From: Rhabditoides inermis
Taxonomy: Eukaryota; Nematoda; Chromadorea; Rhabditida; Rhabditidae
Assembly (NCBI GenBank): GCA_963966185.1
Contig: CAWZYM010000366.1
Location: 103,501-167,500 of the forward strand
Direction of reading: 5' to 3'
Length of the DNA stretch: 64,000 nt
Notes under the pieces: model-generated
What the model saw: only the letters and a program-made list of their open reading frames with translations
What the model was told of the DNA's origin: nothing
Database searches by the model: none
Translations under genes and position numbers: made by a program
In this document: one piece after another, positions 13,301 to 22,931 of the stretch
How the letters are laid out: each line of letters begins with the position of its first letter
Numbering within the stretch: position 1 is the first letter of the stretch

Positions 13301-15671
13301 AAAAGGACTTCCGTAAGAGAAGAGTTTGTGTTACTCAACGTAATGCAACAAAAGCTCATGCATTTTATCAATCGAAATAGTACACAAACCTGCTCCAATA
13401 GTTCAACCGGATACCGAAATCAATTTCCCGACATACAACATTTGCTCGCATTAGTTATTATTGCAGAAAGAGCAGGTTTGTTTACTATTTCGATTGATAA
13501 AATGCATGAGCTTTTGTTGCATTACGTTGAGTAACACAAACTCTTCTCTTACGGAAGTCCTTTTAAAAGATAATGTTCTTTCATCTATTGCGAGGAGATG
13601 ATATTGGAGTGGAGAGAGTTGTCCAGAACAAGGGGGGATAAACTACTGGACGGAAGAGTCCTGTGTCCAGAGCAAGGTGGGGGGGAGAGGTGGAATTGGA
13701 GAAATACGAGTGCATGTTGATGTGAAGGAGAGCCGGGAGAGAGGACCTGGTTCCGGAGGCAAGATGCAGAGAAAGGCGAGAGAGAGACGAGTGAATGGAA
13801 ATGAAGGAAGGTGTGCAGAGCAAAGTGGAGGAGGAGGTGGTATGGGAAAGTTGTCCAAAGGGATTCCCACTGCCACTGCTTCCATTCAGGAGAGGGAATC
13901 GGGGAATGGAAGTGGAGAGGGTTGCCTAGGCGATGAGAGTTGGTGGGTATGTTATCAGCAGATGGAATAGAAGAGGTTGGAGATTTGTGCGGAGTATGGT
14001 TTTTGGGAGAACGAAGCCGTGTTTGCTGCAACTCGCTGAATGTTCGGTGTTCCAGACGAAGGCTGCTCTGACGCGCGCGCTGAACAAGGAGCATCGACTG
14101 CTGCCATACGCAGTCGAGGAGATTGGCAAGGGAGCGAAGAAGAGGACGGCGGAGAGGGGTGAGTGGGGGAGGGGAGGGGAGGGGAGAGGACGGCGGAGAG
14201 GGGTGAGTGGGGGAGGGGAGGGGAGAGGACGGCGGAGAGGGGTGAGTGGGGGAGGGGAGGGGAGAGGACGGCGGAGAGGGGTGAGTGGGGGAGGGGAGGG
14301 GAGAGGACGGCGGAGAGGGGTGAGTGGGGGAGAGGAGGGGAGAGGACGGCGGAGAGGGGTGAGTGGGGGAGGGGAGGGGAGAGGACGGCGGAGAGGGGTG
14401 AGTGGGGGAGGGGAGGGGAGAGGACGGCGGAGAGGGGTGAGTGGGGGAGGGGAGGGGAGAGGACGGCGGAGAGGGGTGAGTGGGGGAGGGGAGGGGAGAG
14501 GACGGCGGAGAGGGGTGAGTGGGGGAGAGGAGGGGAGAGGACGGCGGAGAGGGGTGAGTGGGGGAGGGGAGGGGAGAGGACGGCGGAGAGGGGTGAGTGG
14601 GGGAGGGGAGGGGAGAGGACGGCGGAGAGGGGTGAGTGGGGGAGGGGAGGGGAGAGGACGGCGGAGAGGGGTGAGTGGGGGAGAGGAGGGGAGAGGACGG
14701 CGGAGAGGGGTGAGTGGGGGAGGGGAGGGGAGGGGAGAGGACGGTGGAGAGGGGTGAGTGGGGGAGGGGAGGGGAGAGGACGGCGGAGAGGGGTGAGTGG
14801 GGGAAGGGAAGGGGAGAGGACGGCGGAGAGGGGTGAGTGGGGGAGGGGAGGGGAGAGGACGGCGGAGAGGGGTGAGTGAGGGAGGGGAGGGGAGAGGATG
14901 GCAGAGAGAGGTGAGTGAGGGAGGGGAGGGGAGAGGACGGCGGAGAGGGGAGAGTGGGGGAGGGGAGGGGAGGGGACGGCGGAGAGGGGTGAGTGGGGGA
15001 GGGGAGGGAAGATATGGGTAGAATTCTCATCTCCTCTTCACTCATACTAGTTAGTATTGGAAACGGTATGGTCACTCTGGTTGTAGGAGAAGGGGAGGGA
15101 TGTGTTGTGATACTAGTATAGGCAAGGAGGAGTAAGGCGGATTGTCGCAATGATTCTGCTATTCTCGCATTGTCGTCTGCTCATTTCAGAAGTGGAGGTT
15201 GACGAAGACGGAAACCTGGTGGAGCGTGTGGGAGAGGGGGAGGGAGAGGAGGAGGAGGAGGAAGACGACAAGCCCGCCGCTGCTGCCAAGGCCAAGGCGC
15301 CCAAGACACCGGCTGGTGAGTGGGGATGAGGGATGGGGAGATGATAAGCTTAACGGTGATGATAAGGATAAGGAAGGGTGATAAAGATAAGGTGATAAAG
15401 AATGATGAGGTGCTAAGCATATGGGGAGATGGTATGGGGAGACTATCATAACAACGACTTCATTACCGTTTCGAGAAGAATCTGTGAAATGGAGGTGTGT
15501 CATAGGCTTTTATATCCGTCTATCTCTTTGATGTTCTGAATCCTTTGAAATTGAAGAGATTGGCCTCACCTGCCTAAAATATGTTATATAAACGATGTGT
15601 GTGTTTCAGCTCGCGGCGGTCGGGGCGGGGCGAGAGGAGGCGGGGCTAAGCGCGGACGAGCAGCCAAGTGA
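2250..15671 (+). CDS. rfc-1: Replication factor C large subunit (RFC1), C-terminal part, 19 exons
   Basis: RFC1 is the large subunit of the clamp loader that opens PCNA and places it on primed DNA in the nucleus. Exons: 2250-2342, 2994-3093, 3357-3428, 4448-4521, 5703-5790, 5967-6046, 7315-7404, 7969-8022, 8586-8639, 8686-8808, 9128-9187, 9333-9412, 9581-9692, 9943-10088, 10333-10431, 12500-12614, 14056-14158, 15190-15315, 15610-15671. All phases agree and give 576 aa plus TGA. In order: RFC box PWVDKYRPKSLGQL; Walker A GSPGIGKTT; VEMNAS; Walker B LIMDEVDGMSGNED; sensor 1 ICNDR; YCFDVRFPRPRVEQ; sensor 2 region GHDVRQTIYNLQ; the RFC1-specific C-terminal domain with LFVQENY, FPAWLGKNS and LTRALNKE; an acidic stretch; and an RGG/KR-rich tail. 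The family is about 1,100 aa with a BRCT domain in its N-terminal half, so the 5' exons should lie left of the window. The 46-nt intron 9 (8640-8685) is typical of nematodes. Confidence 0.95.
3429..3810 (+). repeat. Imperfect duplication in RFC1 intron 3
   Basis: A segment with a G-run followed by GCGTCCAGTAGTCCA and a CATCCCT..GACAGTAGC-like tail occurs at about 3433-3510 and again at about 3697-3760. GCATGGGAACTGGC also occurs twice (3656 and 3784). This is intronic and non-coding. Confidence 0.6.
4525..4715 (+). repeat. GA-rich microsatellite in RFC1 intron 4
   Basis: Imperfect GA/GGGA-rich low-complexity tract directly after the exon 4 donor. Comparable (GA)n or (CT)n tracts sit in many introns here, for example 5589-5672, 5798-5830, 6057-6102, 7427-7479, 9702-9927, 10260-10316, 17160-17226, 55440-55485 and 63220-63330. 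Confidence 0.85.
4825..5172 (-). mobile_element. tRNA-derived SINE, minus orientation (RFC1 intron 4)
   Basis: Read on the minus strand, the head has an A-box-like TGGCCTAGTGGTATCG and a perfect B box GGTTCGAGTCC, followed by a tRNA-unrelated body ending in CACAGTTCTC..TTTTGTGAAAAA..GAACCCGACATATAT. The anticodon arm does not fold well, so it is not a functional tRNA. The same body end occurs in the plus-strand copy at 5400-5585. Confidence 0.6.
5400..5585 (+). mobile_element. tRNA-derived SINE, plus orientation (RFC1 intron 4)
   Basis: The head has TAGTGTAGTGGC (A-box-like) and a T-arm that folds perfectly, stem ATAGA/TCTAT around loop GTTCGAA. The body includes TTTGCAAACTTTAGTCGAAAC and ends in CACAGTTCTC..TTTTGTGAAAAA..GAACCCGAC, shared with the inverted copy at 4825-5172. 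A GA microsatellite follows at once, as a possible tail. Confidence 0.6.
6185..6731. mobile_element. hAT-like MITE with palindromic CGGTTAACCG array (RFC1 intron 6)
   Basis: A 547-bp element with terminal inverted repeats starting TAGAGATGGTCCGGTTAA, flanked by a perfect 8-bp target duplication GTCTATTG at 6177-6184 and 6732-6739. The 8-bp duplication and TAGAG-type end fit the hAT superfamily. Much of the interior is an irregular array of the self-complementary motif CGGTTAACCG and variants, separated by about 130 bp of ordinary sequence near 6405-6535. No coding capacity is seen. Confidence 0.85.
7093..7130 (+). repeat. Duplicated copy of the RFC1 exon 7 acceptor
   Basis: This stretch repeats, with a few changes, the acceptor and first bases of exon 7: GCATGCTTTCCTTTCAGTTG here against GCATGCTTTCCTTGCAGTTG at the real site about 200 bp downstream. 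The copy diverges into stops after about 12 exonic bases and is followed by a (GAAT)n tract. Confidence 0.75.
8074..8112 (+). repeat. (TTGA)n microsatellite
   Basis: Perfect tetranucleotide run in RFC1 intron 8. The rest of intron 8 shows nothing notable until 8519-8577, where 29 bp containing CACAAAACATAACTTTGAT are tandemly doubled just before the exon 9 acceptor. Confidence 0.85.
9190..9275 (+). repeat. ACTGGT-type minisatellite in RFC1 intron 11
   Basis: Irregular tandem copies of GACTGGT and ACTGGTACTGG fill most of this short intron. No other feature is seen. Confidence 0.75.
10583..11946. mobile_element. Palindromic, non-autonomous Tc1-family element (RFC1 intron 15)
   Basis: The ends are CAGTGGCGGCCAAAAAGGTA and its complement, each beside a TA dinucleotide (10581-10582 and 11947-11948), the Tc1/mariner target duplication. 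The end resembles the known Tc1 terminus (CAGTGCTGGCCAAAAAG). Inside, 11315-11395 in plus orientation encodes QSPDHNFIEYLWEELDRRTR, the region around the third catalytic residue of Tc1-like transposases, but stops follow. The same block is present in reverse at about 10925-11090, so two transposase 3' ends lie head to head. The right arm keeps about 200 bp (11410-11617) that is missing from the left. Confidence 0.85.
12340..12385 (+). repeat. Duplicated copy of the RFC1 exon 16 acceptor
   Basis: GAAGTGCAACTCGTTTCAGC followed by TCGATAGTTGCCACTATG repeats the real acceptor at 12481-12520 (GAAGTGCAACCCGTTTCAGC, then TCTGTGGTTGCCACTATG) about 140 bp upstream. The copy is close enough to compete as an acceptor. 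Confidence 0.75.
12985..13085 (+). repeat. Possible tRNA-like repeat remnant
   Basis: TAGTGTTGTGGTTAGCG followed about 40 bp later by GAGTTCGGTTCC looks like a degraded A-box/B-box pair. The T-arm does not pair well. It sits in RFC1 intron 16 next to a GC-rich stretch (12865-12970). Confidence 0.25.
13291..13574. mobile_element. Palindromic MITE (RFC1 intron 16)
   Basis: Arms of about 110 bp (13291-13400 and 13466-13574) are almost perfect reverse complements, starting ATTATCTTTTAAAAGGACTT. The spacer is about 65 bp. There is no coding capacity and I did not find a clear target duplication. Confidence 0.8.
13621..13815 (+). repeat. Duplicated copies of the RFC1 exon 16 donor region
   Basis: CAGAGCAAGGTGGGGG at 13668-13683 equals the exon 16 end plus donor at 12606-12621. 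The adjacent text AAACTACTGGACGGAAGAGT matches the sequence just after the real donor. A weaker copy (CAGAGCAAAGTGG) lies near 13806. Confidence 0.7.
14144..15010 (+). repeat. 39-bp minisatellite copying RFC1 exon 17 end plus splice donor
   Basis: About 22 units of 39 bp. Each contains GGACGGCGGAGAGG, the last bases of exon 17, followed by GGTGAGTGGGGGAGGGG. The true junction (exon ends 14158, GTGAGT from 14159) is simply the first unit. Because 39 is a multiple of three, each unit offers a donor in the same phase, and reading through adds 13 residues (GEWGRGGERTAER) per unit. A few units differ by short G-rich indels that break the frame. Confidence 0.9.
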
Positions 15672-16369
15672 GAATAAGGAGTCGCTGCTCCACCGCTGTT
15701 CCATCCCTGCTCCGTTGACTCGTGTTTTCTCTGCTCCAACTTGTTTCTACTGTTGTATCTTTTGTATCCAGTGTGTATTGTGTATCGTGTTCAATGCCAG
15801 TGTTTTGTTCCTCGTCCGGTCTCTAGAATGCTCTCTCTTCGGTTTTTGCATGTACGGTAATTGTTCTCATGGTTTTAAATGTGTTGTTTCGATAAAGAGT
15901 TGATTTGTTTTATCGATTGTTGGTGCGTGTTTCAACTCGTTTGCTCGGTCAAATATCTAAAGAAAAAACAAGGTGGCGAGACTGCGACAGGTTTTAACGG
16001 CAGAAACAATAAAATTACGTCACTCGCGCATGCTATTCAGTGCGATAGTGTGTGAGAGAGACAGGTCATCATACAGGCTCCGCCAATCAACGTATTTGCC
16101 CCCGCCCCTTTTTCCATTCGATTTATTGCCTCGCACAGAGTCGCATGTATTTCGCAATCATGTATTCCGTAACTGTGTCCAATTTCTTGACTGTCGTATT
16201 CTGTCGTATTCCTTTATCATCCACTTCATCACCCCTTTATTGTCGCGCGTTCACGCGAGTTTTGGTAAAGCTGTTTAGGTCACATCATATTTTGACGCTG
16301 ACGCTTCCGTGCACCAAATGCACATATTAATTATGATCACGCTCGTCGCTCGTCAATTTTAGTTTTTTT
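15672..16369 (+). promoter_or_regulatory. RFC1 3' UTR and intergenic region with CCAAT/GC-box promoter candidate
   Basis: The RFC1 3' UTR contains CGATAAAGAGTTGATTT near 15891, a variant poly(A) signal seen after several genes here. At about 16079-16107 CGCCAATCAACG (CCAAT box) is followed by GCCCCCGCCCC (GC-box-like). This is a promoter candidate for gene X, whose first ATG is at 16670. It lies outside the triplicated unit, so copies 2 and 3 lack it. Confidence 0.4.
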
Positions 16370-16669
16370 TATTGCGGTATTTACTCGAACCTAAACATAG
16401 TTGTGATCATCCATCTACTTTCGAGTTGGACGCGTATTATTGCCAAGAAGATCACATATTTCGCAATAGTGCACTGGACTGTTAGCGATTGTCCTCATCC
16501 TAGTTATTTCCTTGTGACTTGCTGCATTCCCTCATCTATACACTCATATGACAGTGCGAGTTGATCTACTTGTCGATGCTTACAATGATTGTGTCGATAT
16601 TGTACTATGCTTGTATTGTATAGATTGTATATTCGCGTTTATCTCTTTGTAATCGCTTTGTTTGCTAGA

Positions 16670-17164
16670 ATGGCGGCGCGTCTTCGAGCGTCCGTCGACC
16701 TTCGAATTCCAAGTCGAGACGCCCTCATGCACGCTATCATTATGGTGAATGGATTTACAGTTTTGTTATTTTTTGTTATTAGCTCGATTGCACTCTTCAA
16801 GACGCGGCTAGTCTGTGCGATGTTAGTTACTGTTCAGCTGCTAGCGTGCATATTTTCCCCATGAAATTTGTATATCTGTCAGTAATACTACACACACATT
16901 TATTTCGATATGCAATATTATTGATGGGTGATCTGGTAGCACAATCAATCCTATGATGGGTAATCGGGACTGCATGGCTGGAACAGTGCGGCGCGAGTCC
17001 TGACTGCTCGTGGTAGATGAAGCCTACGCTTTGTCACTTACTTCCTCATTTTTTCAGTTCAAGGCGGCGAACTCGCAGGTGTTTCTCTCGCTTCATAGCG
17101 ACACGGCGCTCGCCTCACTACCCACCGCCGACGCTGTGCCATTCGTGCAGGTACTTACTCACTA

Positions 17165-17200
<36 letters not shown>

Positions 17201-19045
17201 GCTCTCTCTCTCGCTCTCTCTATCACGCCCTGATATGATGTTTTTCTTCAGATTGTACATAGCCACGGTGGCGTCGTGGACTTTGTGAACAATGAAGACG
17301 GGCGAGGCAATGCGCAGAGGTGGGTGGAGGATACGAGGGAAGGAAGGAGGTGACTGTGCACTGTTGTTTCAGTGGATCCGGTCAGCACCCGAACCCCCCG
17401 CTGAAGGCTGAGTCGGTCGAAGAGGAGAAAGAGGAGGAAGAGGTTGGTTTTGGTGTTGTTGTTGTTGTTGTTGTAGTTTGTAGTAGTTGCAACTTGCATG
17501 TTGTGTTGCAGGCTGCTCCGGACCAGCTGTTTCTGGACCTTTCTCGCGAACCCAAGCGCGAGCCTACAGTCGGTCAGCTGAGCGAGGTGAGAATATCTTG
17601 CTTCGTGAAATTTCCGCAGTCTCTTGAAGTATTTTTTGTCACTCGATGATTGCATGTTCCAACGCTTTCAGGCGGCCGCTGCTGGCGAGCCTGAGTGCAT
17701 CGAACTGTTCTCGGACGAGGAAGATGGAGGTGTGGACAAGGCGGACCTGGGAGAAGAGCCGGGAGAGAAGGAGGAGCAGAGAGCAGAGGAACGGGACGAG
17801 AAGACCACCCCGATCGCCATTCGGCAGCCGAGTCCCCCGTTCTTTCTCGACATGAAGCCGGCTGCTGCGATGGGGTGAGTGGGGTTTAGGGCGTGTTGTT
17901 GGATTGTCATGATATTTGCGTGTAGGCCGCATTTGGGGCCGGGCGATCCGGCGAGAGATGAACAATCTCCCATGGCTGCTTCCGGCGGAGAGGTGGATGA
18001 GCAGATGCGTGATGCGGAGCAGGAGGAGCAGGAGGAGGAGGGAGTGGAAAGGTGAGATTGTATTAGAGAGGGCGCGCAGCGCCCTCTCTTTTGGCTTAGG
18101 ATAAGGCTCGCGCCAGAATTCTCAAGAAGCGATATCCAAAGGTCATATTATCAACAATGTGAACTTGTCTAAATCATGCTAGTTAGATTCGCACTGTTCC
18201 GTAGGCCAGATCACTGGTCGACAGCATCTTTGTATCTCTTCTCTGAAAGAAGTTATGCGCGTTCCCGCGCGCGCACTAGGCGAAAGGCCAGCGTGTTTCG
18301 TGTCCTTTCTTCCCGTCACGACTTTTTCCAACTTGCACTTTGCGTGTAGTCCGCCCCGCCGCCGCCAGCATCTAATGCGCGCCGGGTTTACATTGTTTTG
18401 ATCCCGCCAACTATAACCAGGAGGAAGAGCGCAAAAGGCGCGATATCGACTGGTAGTGAGAAAATATGTTGGAAAAACTTTTTGTGAAACGTAACGGCGA
18501 TCCGTGAATACGTTGTGACGTGTGGTGCATGGGAGAAAGAAGAAAGAAAAGGGCAGATATGAGAGAGATAATGGCAGATATTGAGAGAGATGGGCAGAGA
18601 AAGATGGAGAGAGAATGACAAAGAGAGAGAGAATGACAAAGAGAGAGAGATGGAAAGAAAGAAAAAGAGAGAGATAGAAAGAAAGAAACATAGAGTGAGA
18701 GCTGAGCGAGATAGAAGGAACAGAGGAAGGTAGGTAACAGAAGGAGATAGACAAATAAATTTGATATAATCCAGTCCAGATGATTAGTCATATGTAGTTC
18801 AGCACATATAGGAATTTCTTTGAAATTCAACAAAAGCACATATTTTTTTTTAAAAAAAGTACTCGGCGTAAAGAGATGAACTTAGTTTCAACCCAATCCA
18901 GCAAAAGTACATCTATAAAACGTTTACAAATTCTAACACAAACCTGCGCATACTGAAATGTTATGTTGTTGTTGCTAACAAGTTACCACAACGACATGAA
19001 CAGAGAAGAATTCAGTAAAAAAACATAGGATAGAAGAGGGAAGAG

Positions 19046-19081
<36 letters not shown>

Positions 19082-19470
19082 AGAGATGTGCAGGTTTGTG
19101 TTTGTATTTGTAAACGTTTTATAAATGTACTTTTGCTGGATTGGGTTAAGACAAAGTTCATCTCTTTACGCCGAGTACTTTTTTAAGAAAATTTTTATTG
19201 TATTGTATTATATCGATGTTCTCTTGCAGTGCAATGCTGGCTGGGGAAGCCGCTGACTTCGGTGACACGATGGACTCGGGCAGAGACGCAGAGGAGGGAG
19301 AGGAGAGGGAGGAAGAGCCGGCACCGAAGCGACGTCGCTCGGCCCGAATCGCCACGAAGCGGGTGAGAACAGGCATACTGTAAGTGTTGCATGAATTATT
19401 ATAGGTGTGCTACCGGACTGAGAATGCGAACGAGGTGGACGGTGGGGAGAGCGACAAAGAAGTGAACGAG
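16670..19470 (+). CDS. Gene X, 5' exons 1-9, tandem copy 1 (unrecognised acidic protein)
   Basis: I do not recognise this protein. Exons: 16670-16744, 17058-17150, 17252-17319, 17373-17442, 17512-17586, 17672-17874, 17926-18051, 19230-19362, 19405-19470. All junctions are canonical and phases agree. The first exon (MAARLRASVDLRIPSRDALM) is the least certain; TTTGCTAG just before the ATG could be a trans-splice acceptor. The product has a predicted globular start (LHSDTALASLPTADAVPFVQ), then long Glu/Asp-rich stretches and a basic, nuclear-signal-like APKRRRSARIATKR. Exons 2-9 total 834 nt and begin and end in phase 0, so repeated inclusion keeps the frame. Copy 1 has the promoter candidate but is separated from exons 10-19 by two more copies. 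Confidence 0.75.
18064..19187. repeat. Gene X intron 7: GC hairpin, dispersed repeat and palindromic MITE
   Basis: At 18064-18088 AGAGAGGGCGC and its complement face each other across 3 nt. The sequence that follows (18085-18160, GATAAGGCTCGCGCCAGAAT and AAGCGATATCCAAAG) recurs at 44055-44115 in gene X intron 13, so it is a dispersed element. At about 18850-18955 and 19086-19187 lie the arms of a palindromic MITE (GTACTCGGCGTAAAGAGATG and complement). Identical copies occur in tandem copies 2 and 3. Confidence 0.7.
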
Positions 19471-19987
19471 GTGAGTTGCGCAGTGGTATCGATTGATTGA
19501 TGGGTTTAGAAGAAGAATTACAGCGTTATAAAAAAACAAAACATAACATTGCGGTGCTCTATGGTGTAGCGGCGAGCTCTTTGCTACTCCGCAGTCCGCA
19601 AGTAGTACTAGCCCAAGCCACGGGTCAGCTTCACCACGTGGGAGTCGTAATATGGCTCCGCAGAAGTAGCCCTGGTCCCCATCGGAATAAAGGAAAGAAT
19701 AGTACACATCTTTATCCGGCCAGGGCAGCCACACAACTGGCGATGGGGGCGCGCTGGCCAGCCACGCCCCCTCGCTCTCTCATCCTAGATATGATCCTAC
19801 GCGGGGGTTAGCGGAGGTGAGTATCGCATCCCCCCCTTCCGACAAGAAAGGCGCCCTCGGCTTTCAAACTACATAGAGTAAAAATACAAAATACACACAA
19901 CATAGTACAAAAACGAACTCATCAATATAAAATAACTCAAAAAAGCATCACGAATCATACAATTCATACAATGTATGTACACAATAA

Positions 19988-21246
19988 TCACTTCTTCTTC
20001 TTCGCCAGCCTGGCCGATCGGCGCACGAAGACTCTTCCTTCCGCGGCTCCCATCCCGGCTCCAGTATCTGCATTCGACGACGTCCTCGTCGCTTCTCCAG
20101 CAGCATCCGTCGCTCCCGGGGCGGTTCCGGCGGCGGCGTCGTCGTCCTCTTCGGCTTCTCCGGTGGCTGGCGACTGCTGCTTCTCCTGCGCAGCTCGCGT
20201 CTTCTGTCGTACGGCAACGGGCTCCCTCTTGGTGCGGTCCTTGTGCACCTCGACGAGCTTGCCATTCATTCGAACAGTGACGTTGTGCTGGCTCGTCTTG
20301 GTCACTTCGAATGGACCTCTCCACGAGTCGACAAACTTGTGCCGTTTGAACTCCGCGCGTAGACGCGATCTCCTACGCAAGTGTCGCTCTCCCGGATGGG
20401 GTTACTTCTGTCGTAAATCTCCTTGGCTGTCTTCACCGCTTCAGCGGTTGCTGTCGTTGCTTCAGTCCACACCTTCTCCTGAATCCGCTTCAGCTGCGAG
20501 ACGTACTCGTCGACGCTCTCGTGTGCTCGAACCACGACGGCTCCACTCTTGAGCATGGCGGGAGTTTGAGGCTCCCTTCCATACATCACTTGGAACGGCG
20601 AGTGTCCGGTAGCCGTGTGCGTGGTGGCATTGTAGCTCATCACGACGTGCGGAATGAAGCGGTCCCAGTCGTTCCCGGCGTCGCTGGCGTACTGCCTCAA
20701 CATCTCCCCGATAGTCTTGTTGAACCTCTCGGCGATGCTGTTGGCCTTCTGGTTATACGCTGTCGTCGTGTTGTGCTTCACTCCAAGCTGGCACATGGAC
20801 GAGACGAACTTGGTCGAAGTGAAATTCGCTCCACGGTCGCTGACGAGAGTCTCCGGGAACCCTAGTACAGTGAAGACGCGGTCGATGAGCACGTTGATAA
20901 CGTTCTCAGTCTTCTGGTCGGCAATCGGTACGGCTGTGGCCCATCTCGAGAAGGCGTCGACGGCAACGAGGATGAACCGGTGACCCTCTCGAGTGACCTG
21001 TAGCGGGCCGATGACGTCGACATGTAGGCGATGCATCACACGGGCAGCCAGCGGGAACTCTCCGAGTGGCTCCTTCCCGATGAATGCCGCCACCGTCTTC
21101 TTCCTTCTGCAGGGCTCGCACTCGTCACACACTTTCTTCACTTGTACTCCCATCGCATTCCAGACGAACTTCTTGGCGATGGTGGACTTGAGACGCTCTA
21201 CTCCAGCGTGCGCTGTCCCCAGCTTACTGTTGTGGAAGTGCTTGAT
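19988..21246 (-). pseudogene. Retroelement integrase, frameshifted, copy 1
   Basis: H-H-C-C zinc motif HFHNSKLGTAHAG..CDECEPC, then the DDE core: HVDVIGPL (Asp), LVSDRGANFTS (Asp), NSIAERFNKTIGEM (Glu), then GHSPFQVMYGREP. A frameshift near 20370 separates the core from the C-terminal domain (FVDSWRGPFEVTKTSQHNVT) and a basic tail RRSARLAKKKK. A second frameshift near 21250 cuts it from the RNase H frame. No chromodomain is seen. Confidence 0.85.
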
Positions 21247-22931
21247 GAGGAGGGCGCACTATCGTGGTCAGTGGCGAGGTGCTCGGCAGGTATACTGGTG
21301 GAGTCTCATACTCCATCTTCGGCTTCTGCATCAGTAATCCGTCGAGCACGATGAACTGTGTATCTCTCCTAGATATCTTCCTCAACATGTCCTTCTTGTC
21401 GACCGGCCTCACTCCGTGCAGTAAGTAGTCGATCATTGCCTTGCAGAACGGGTCCTCTCGCTGCTCCTTGCTGATGTCCTCCTTGCTGGGCAGCATCTCC
21501 GATGATAGCTCCGTCGAGTTCACTCCGTGCACCTCTGCCGGTGGGAACCGTGAGAGGGCGTCGCAGAGTGGGTTCTCCTTTCCGGGGCGGTAGATGATCT
21601 TGGGCGAGTACGCCATGATAGCCAACTGGTATTTAGCCAGCCGACCGGTGACGTCTCGGCGTGTCATCATGGCTCGCAGGGGCGAGTGGTCGGTGATGAC
21701 CGTGATGTCGGCATTGTAGACGTAGGTGTGGAATCTCTGGAGCGCGAACGTCACTCCGAGCGCCTCCAGCTCGATAGCCGCGTAACGCGTCTCCGCCGGC
21801 ACAAGCCTCCTGCTTGCGTAGGCGATCGGCTGTCGTCCATCCTCCGTGTCTTGCATCAGCACGGCTGCGACAGCGACTGACGACGCGTCTGTCTCGATGT
21901 AGTACGGCTGTCCAATCCGAGGAGCGATGAGAACCGGCGCCTCTGTGAGCGCATTCTTCAGTTCCTCGAACGCCTTCTGCTGCTCATCCTTCCACGCAAA
22001 TTTCACTCCTTCGGCTGTCAACTGTGTCAGTGGGTGCGCCTTGTGTGCGAAGTTCTGGACGAATCGCCGCAGGTAGCTGCACAATCCAAGAAAACTCCTC
22101 AGTTTGCGGACGTTGGTCGGGCGCGGGAACTTGCGAACTGCCTCCACCTTGGACGGATCAGCCTCGATGCCCTTTTCCGAGATGACGAATCCCAGGAATG
22201 TCGTTTTCTGGAGGGCAATTCCGCACTTGGACATCTTGAGACGTAGTCCGGCTCGCTTCATGGCCCGCAGAAATTCCTCGACATCGCGCAGGTGCTCCTC
22301 AAGAGTAGATGACGCAATGACCACATCATCGATGTATATGTGGACTTTCGACTTCATCCCTCGGCGCACCGTCTCCAATATCGTCCACGGCGTCGTCGAC
22401 GCGCGGCATCGAATACGCCGTCTTCTCGGTGATGGCGTTCAGCGCGCGGTAGTCCTGGACGATCCGGTGCGTTCCGTCCTTCTTCTTGACGAGCAGTATA
22501 GGTGACGAGAACGGCGAGTCGCTCGGTGCGATGATGCCGTTGTGCAGCATCTCGTCCAACTGCCTCTGCACCTCCTGACGCAGCTCTCCGGGTATCCTTG
22601 AAAGGCGCCCTCGGACCGGCTTGGCTCCCTCCACGAGATGAATCTCGTGCTCGATAGGACCATTGTAGACTCCGATAGGCGATCCTTTCCACGCGAACGC
22701 CTCCTTGTGCTTCCTTAGAATCTTCTCGATCCTTTTCCTTGTAGATCGGTTCACTCCTGACTTGTTCAGGCACTCCTCGAGATCAGCCTCGAAATCCGGC
22801 TGGTGCTCCGTGAGGTAATCGGCTGGCGGGTCGTAGACGGCCTCCTTAGGTGTGTAATCCGTCCATGGCGCCTCCTTGTCCACCGTCCTCAGGTGTCTCC
22901 GTCTCCTCAATGTAGTCAACGAGGCTGGCAT
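21224..22931 (-). pseudogene. Retroelement reverse transcriptase/RNase H, internally deleted, copy 1
   Basis: Two overlapping minus-strand frames (22931-22326 and 22378-21224). The first has SPFSSPILLVKKKDGTHRIV and DYRALNAITEKTAYSMPRVD. The second starts at KVHIYIDDVVIAS, the YxDD motif, and continues with FLGFVIS, RKLRSFLGLCSYLRRFV and RNase H motifs YIETDASSVAVAAVL, IELEALGVTFAL and VITDHSPL. Around 70 residues between them, holding the first catalytic Asp region and the PFGLxNAP-type block, are absent, and the frame shifts at the junction near 22376. This enzyme could not polymerise. The same lesion is in all three tandem copies. Confidence 0.85.

Noticed and set aside
13585..15150. 521-residue minus-strand reading frame rich in Ser/Pro/His
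   Set aside because: It is the mirror of the 39-bp minisatellite in RFC1 intron 17; no domain and no splice context.
16589..16864. 91-residue hydrophobic frame at the start of each tandem unit
   Set aside because: As a whole it looks like chance; only its part from 16670 is used as exon 1 of gene X, because that ATG and donor join exon 2 in phase.
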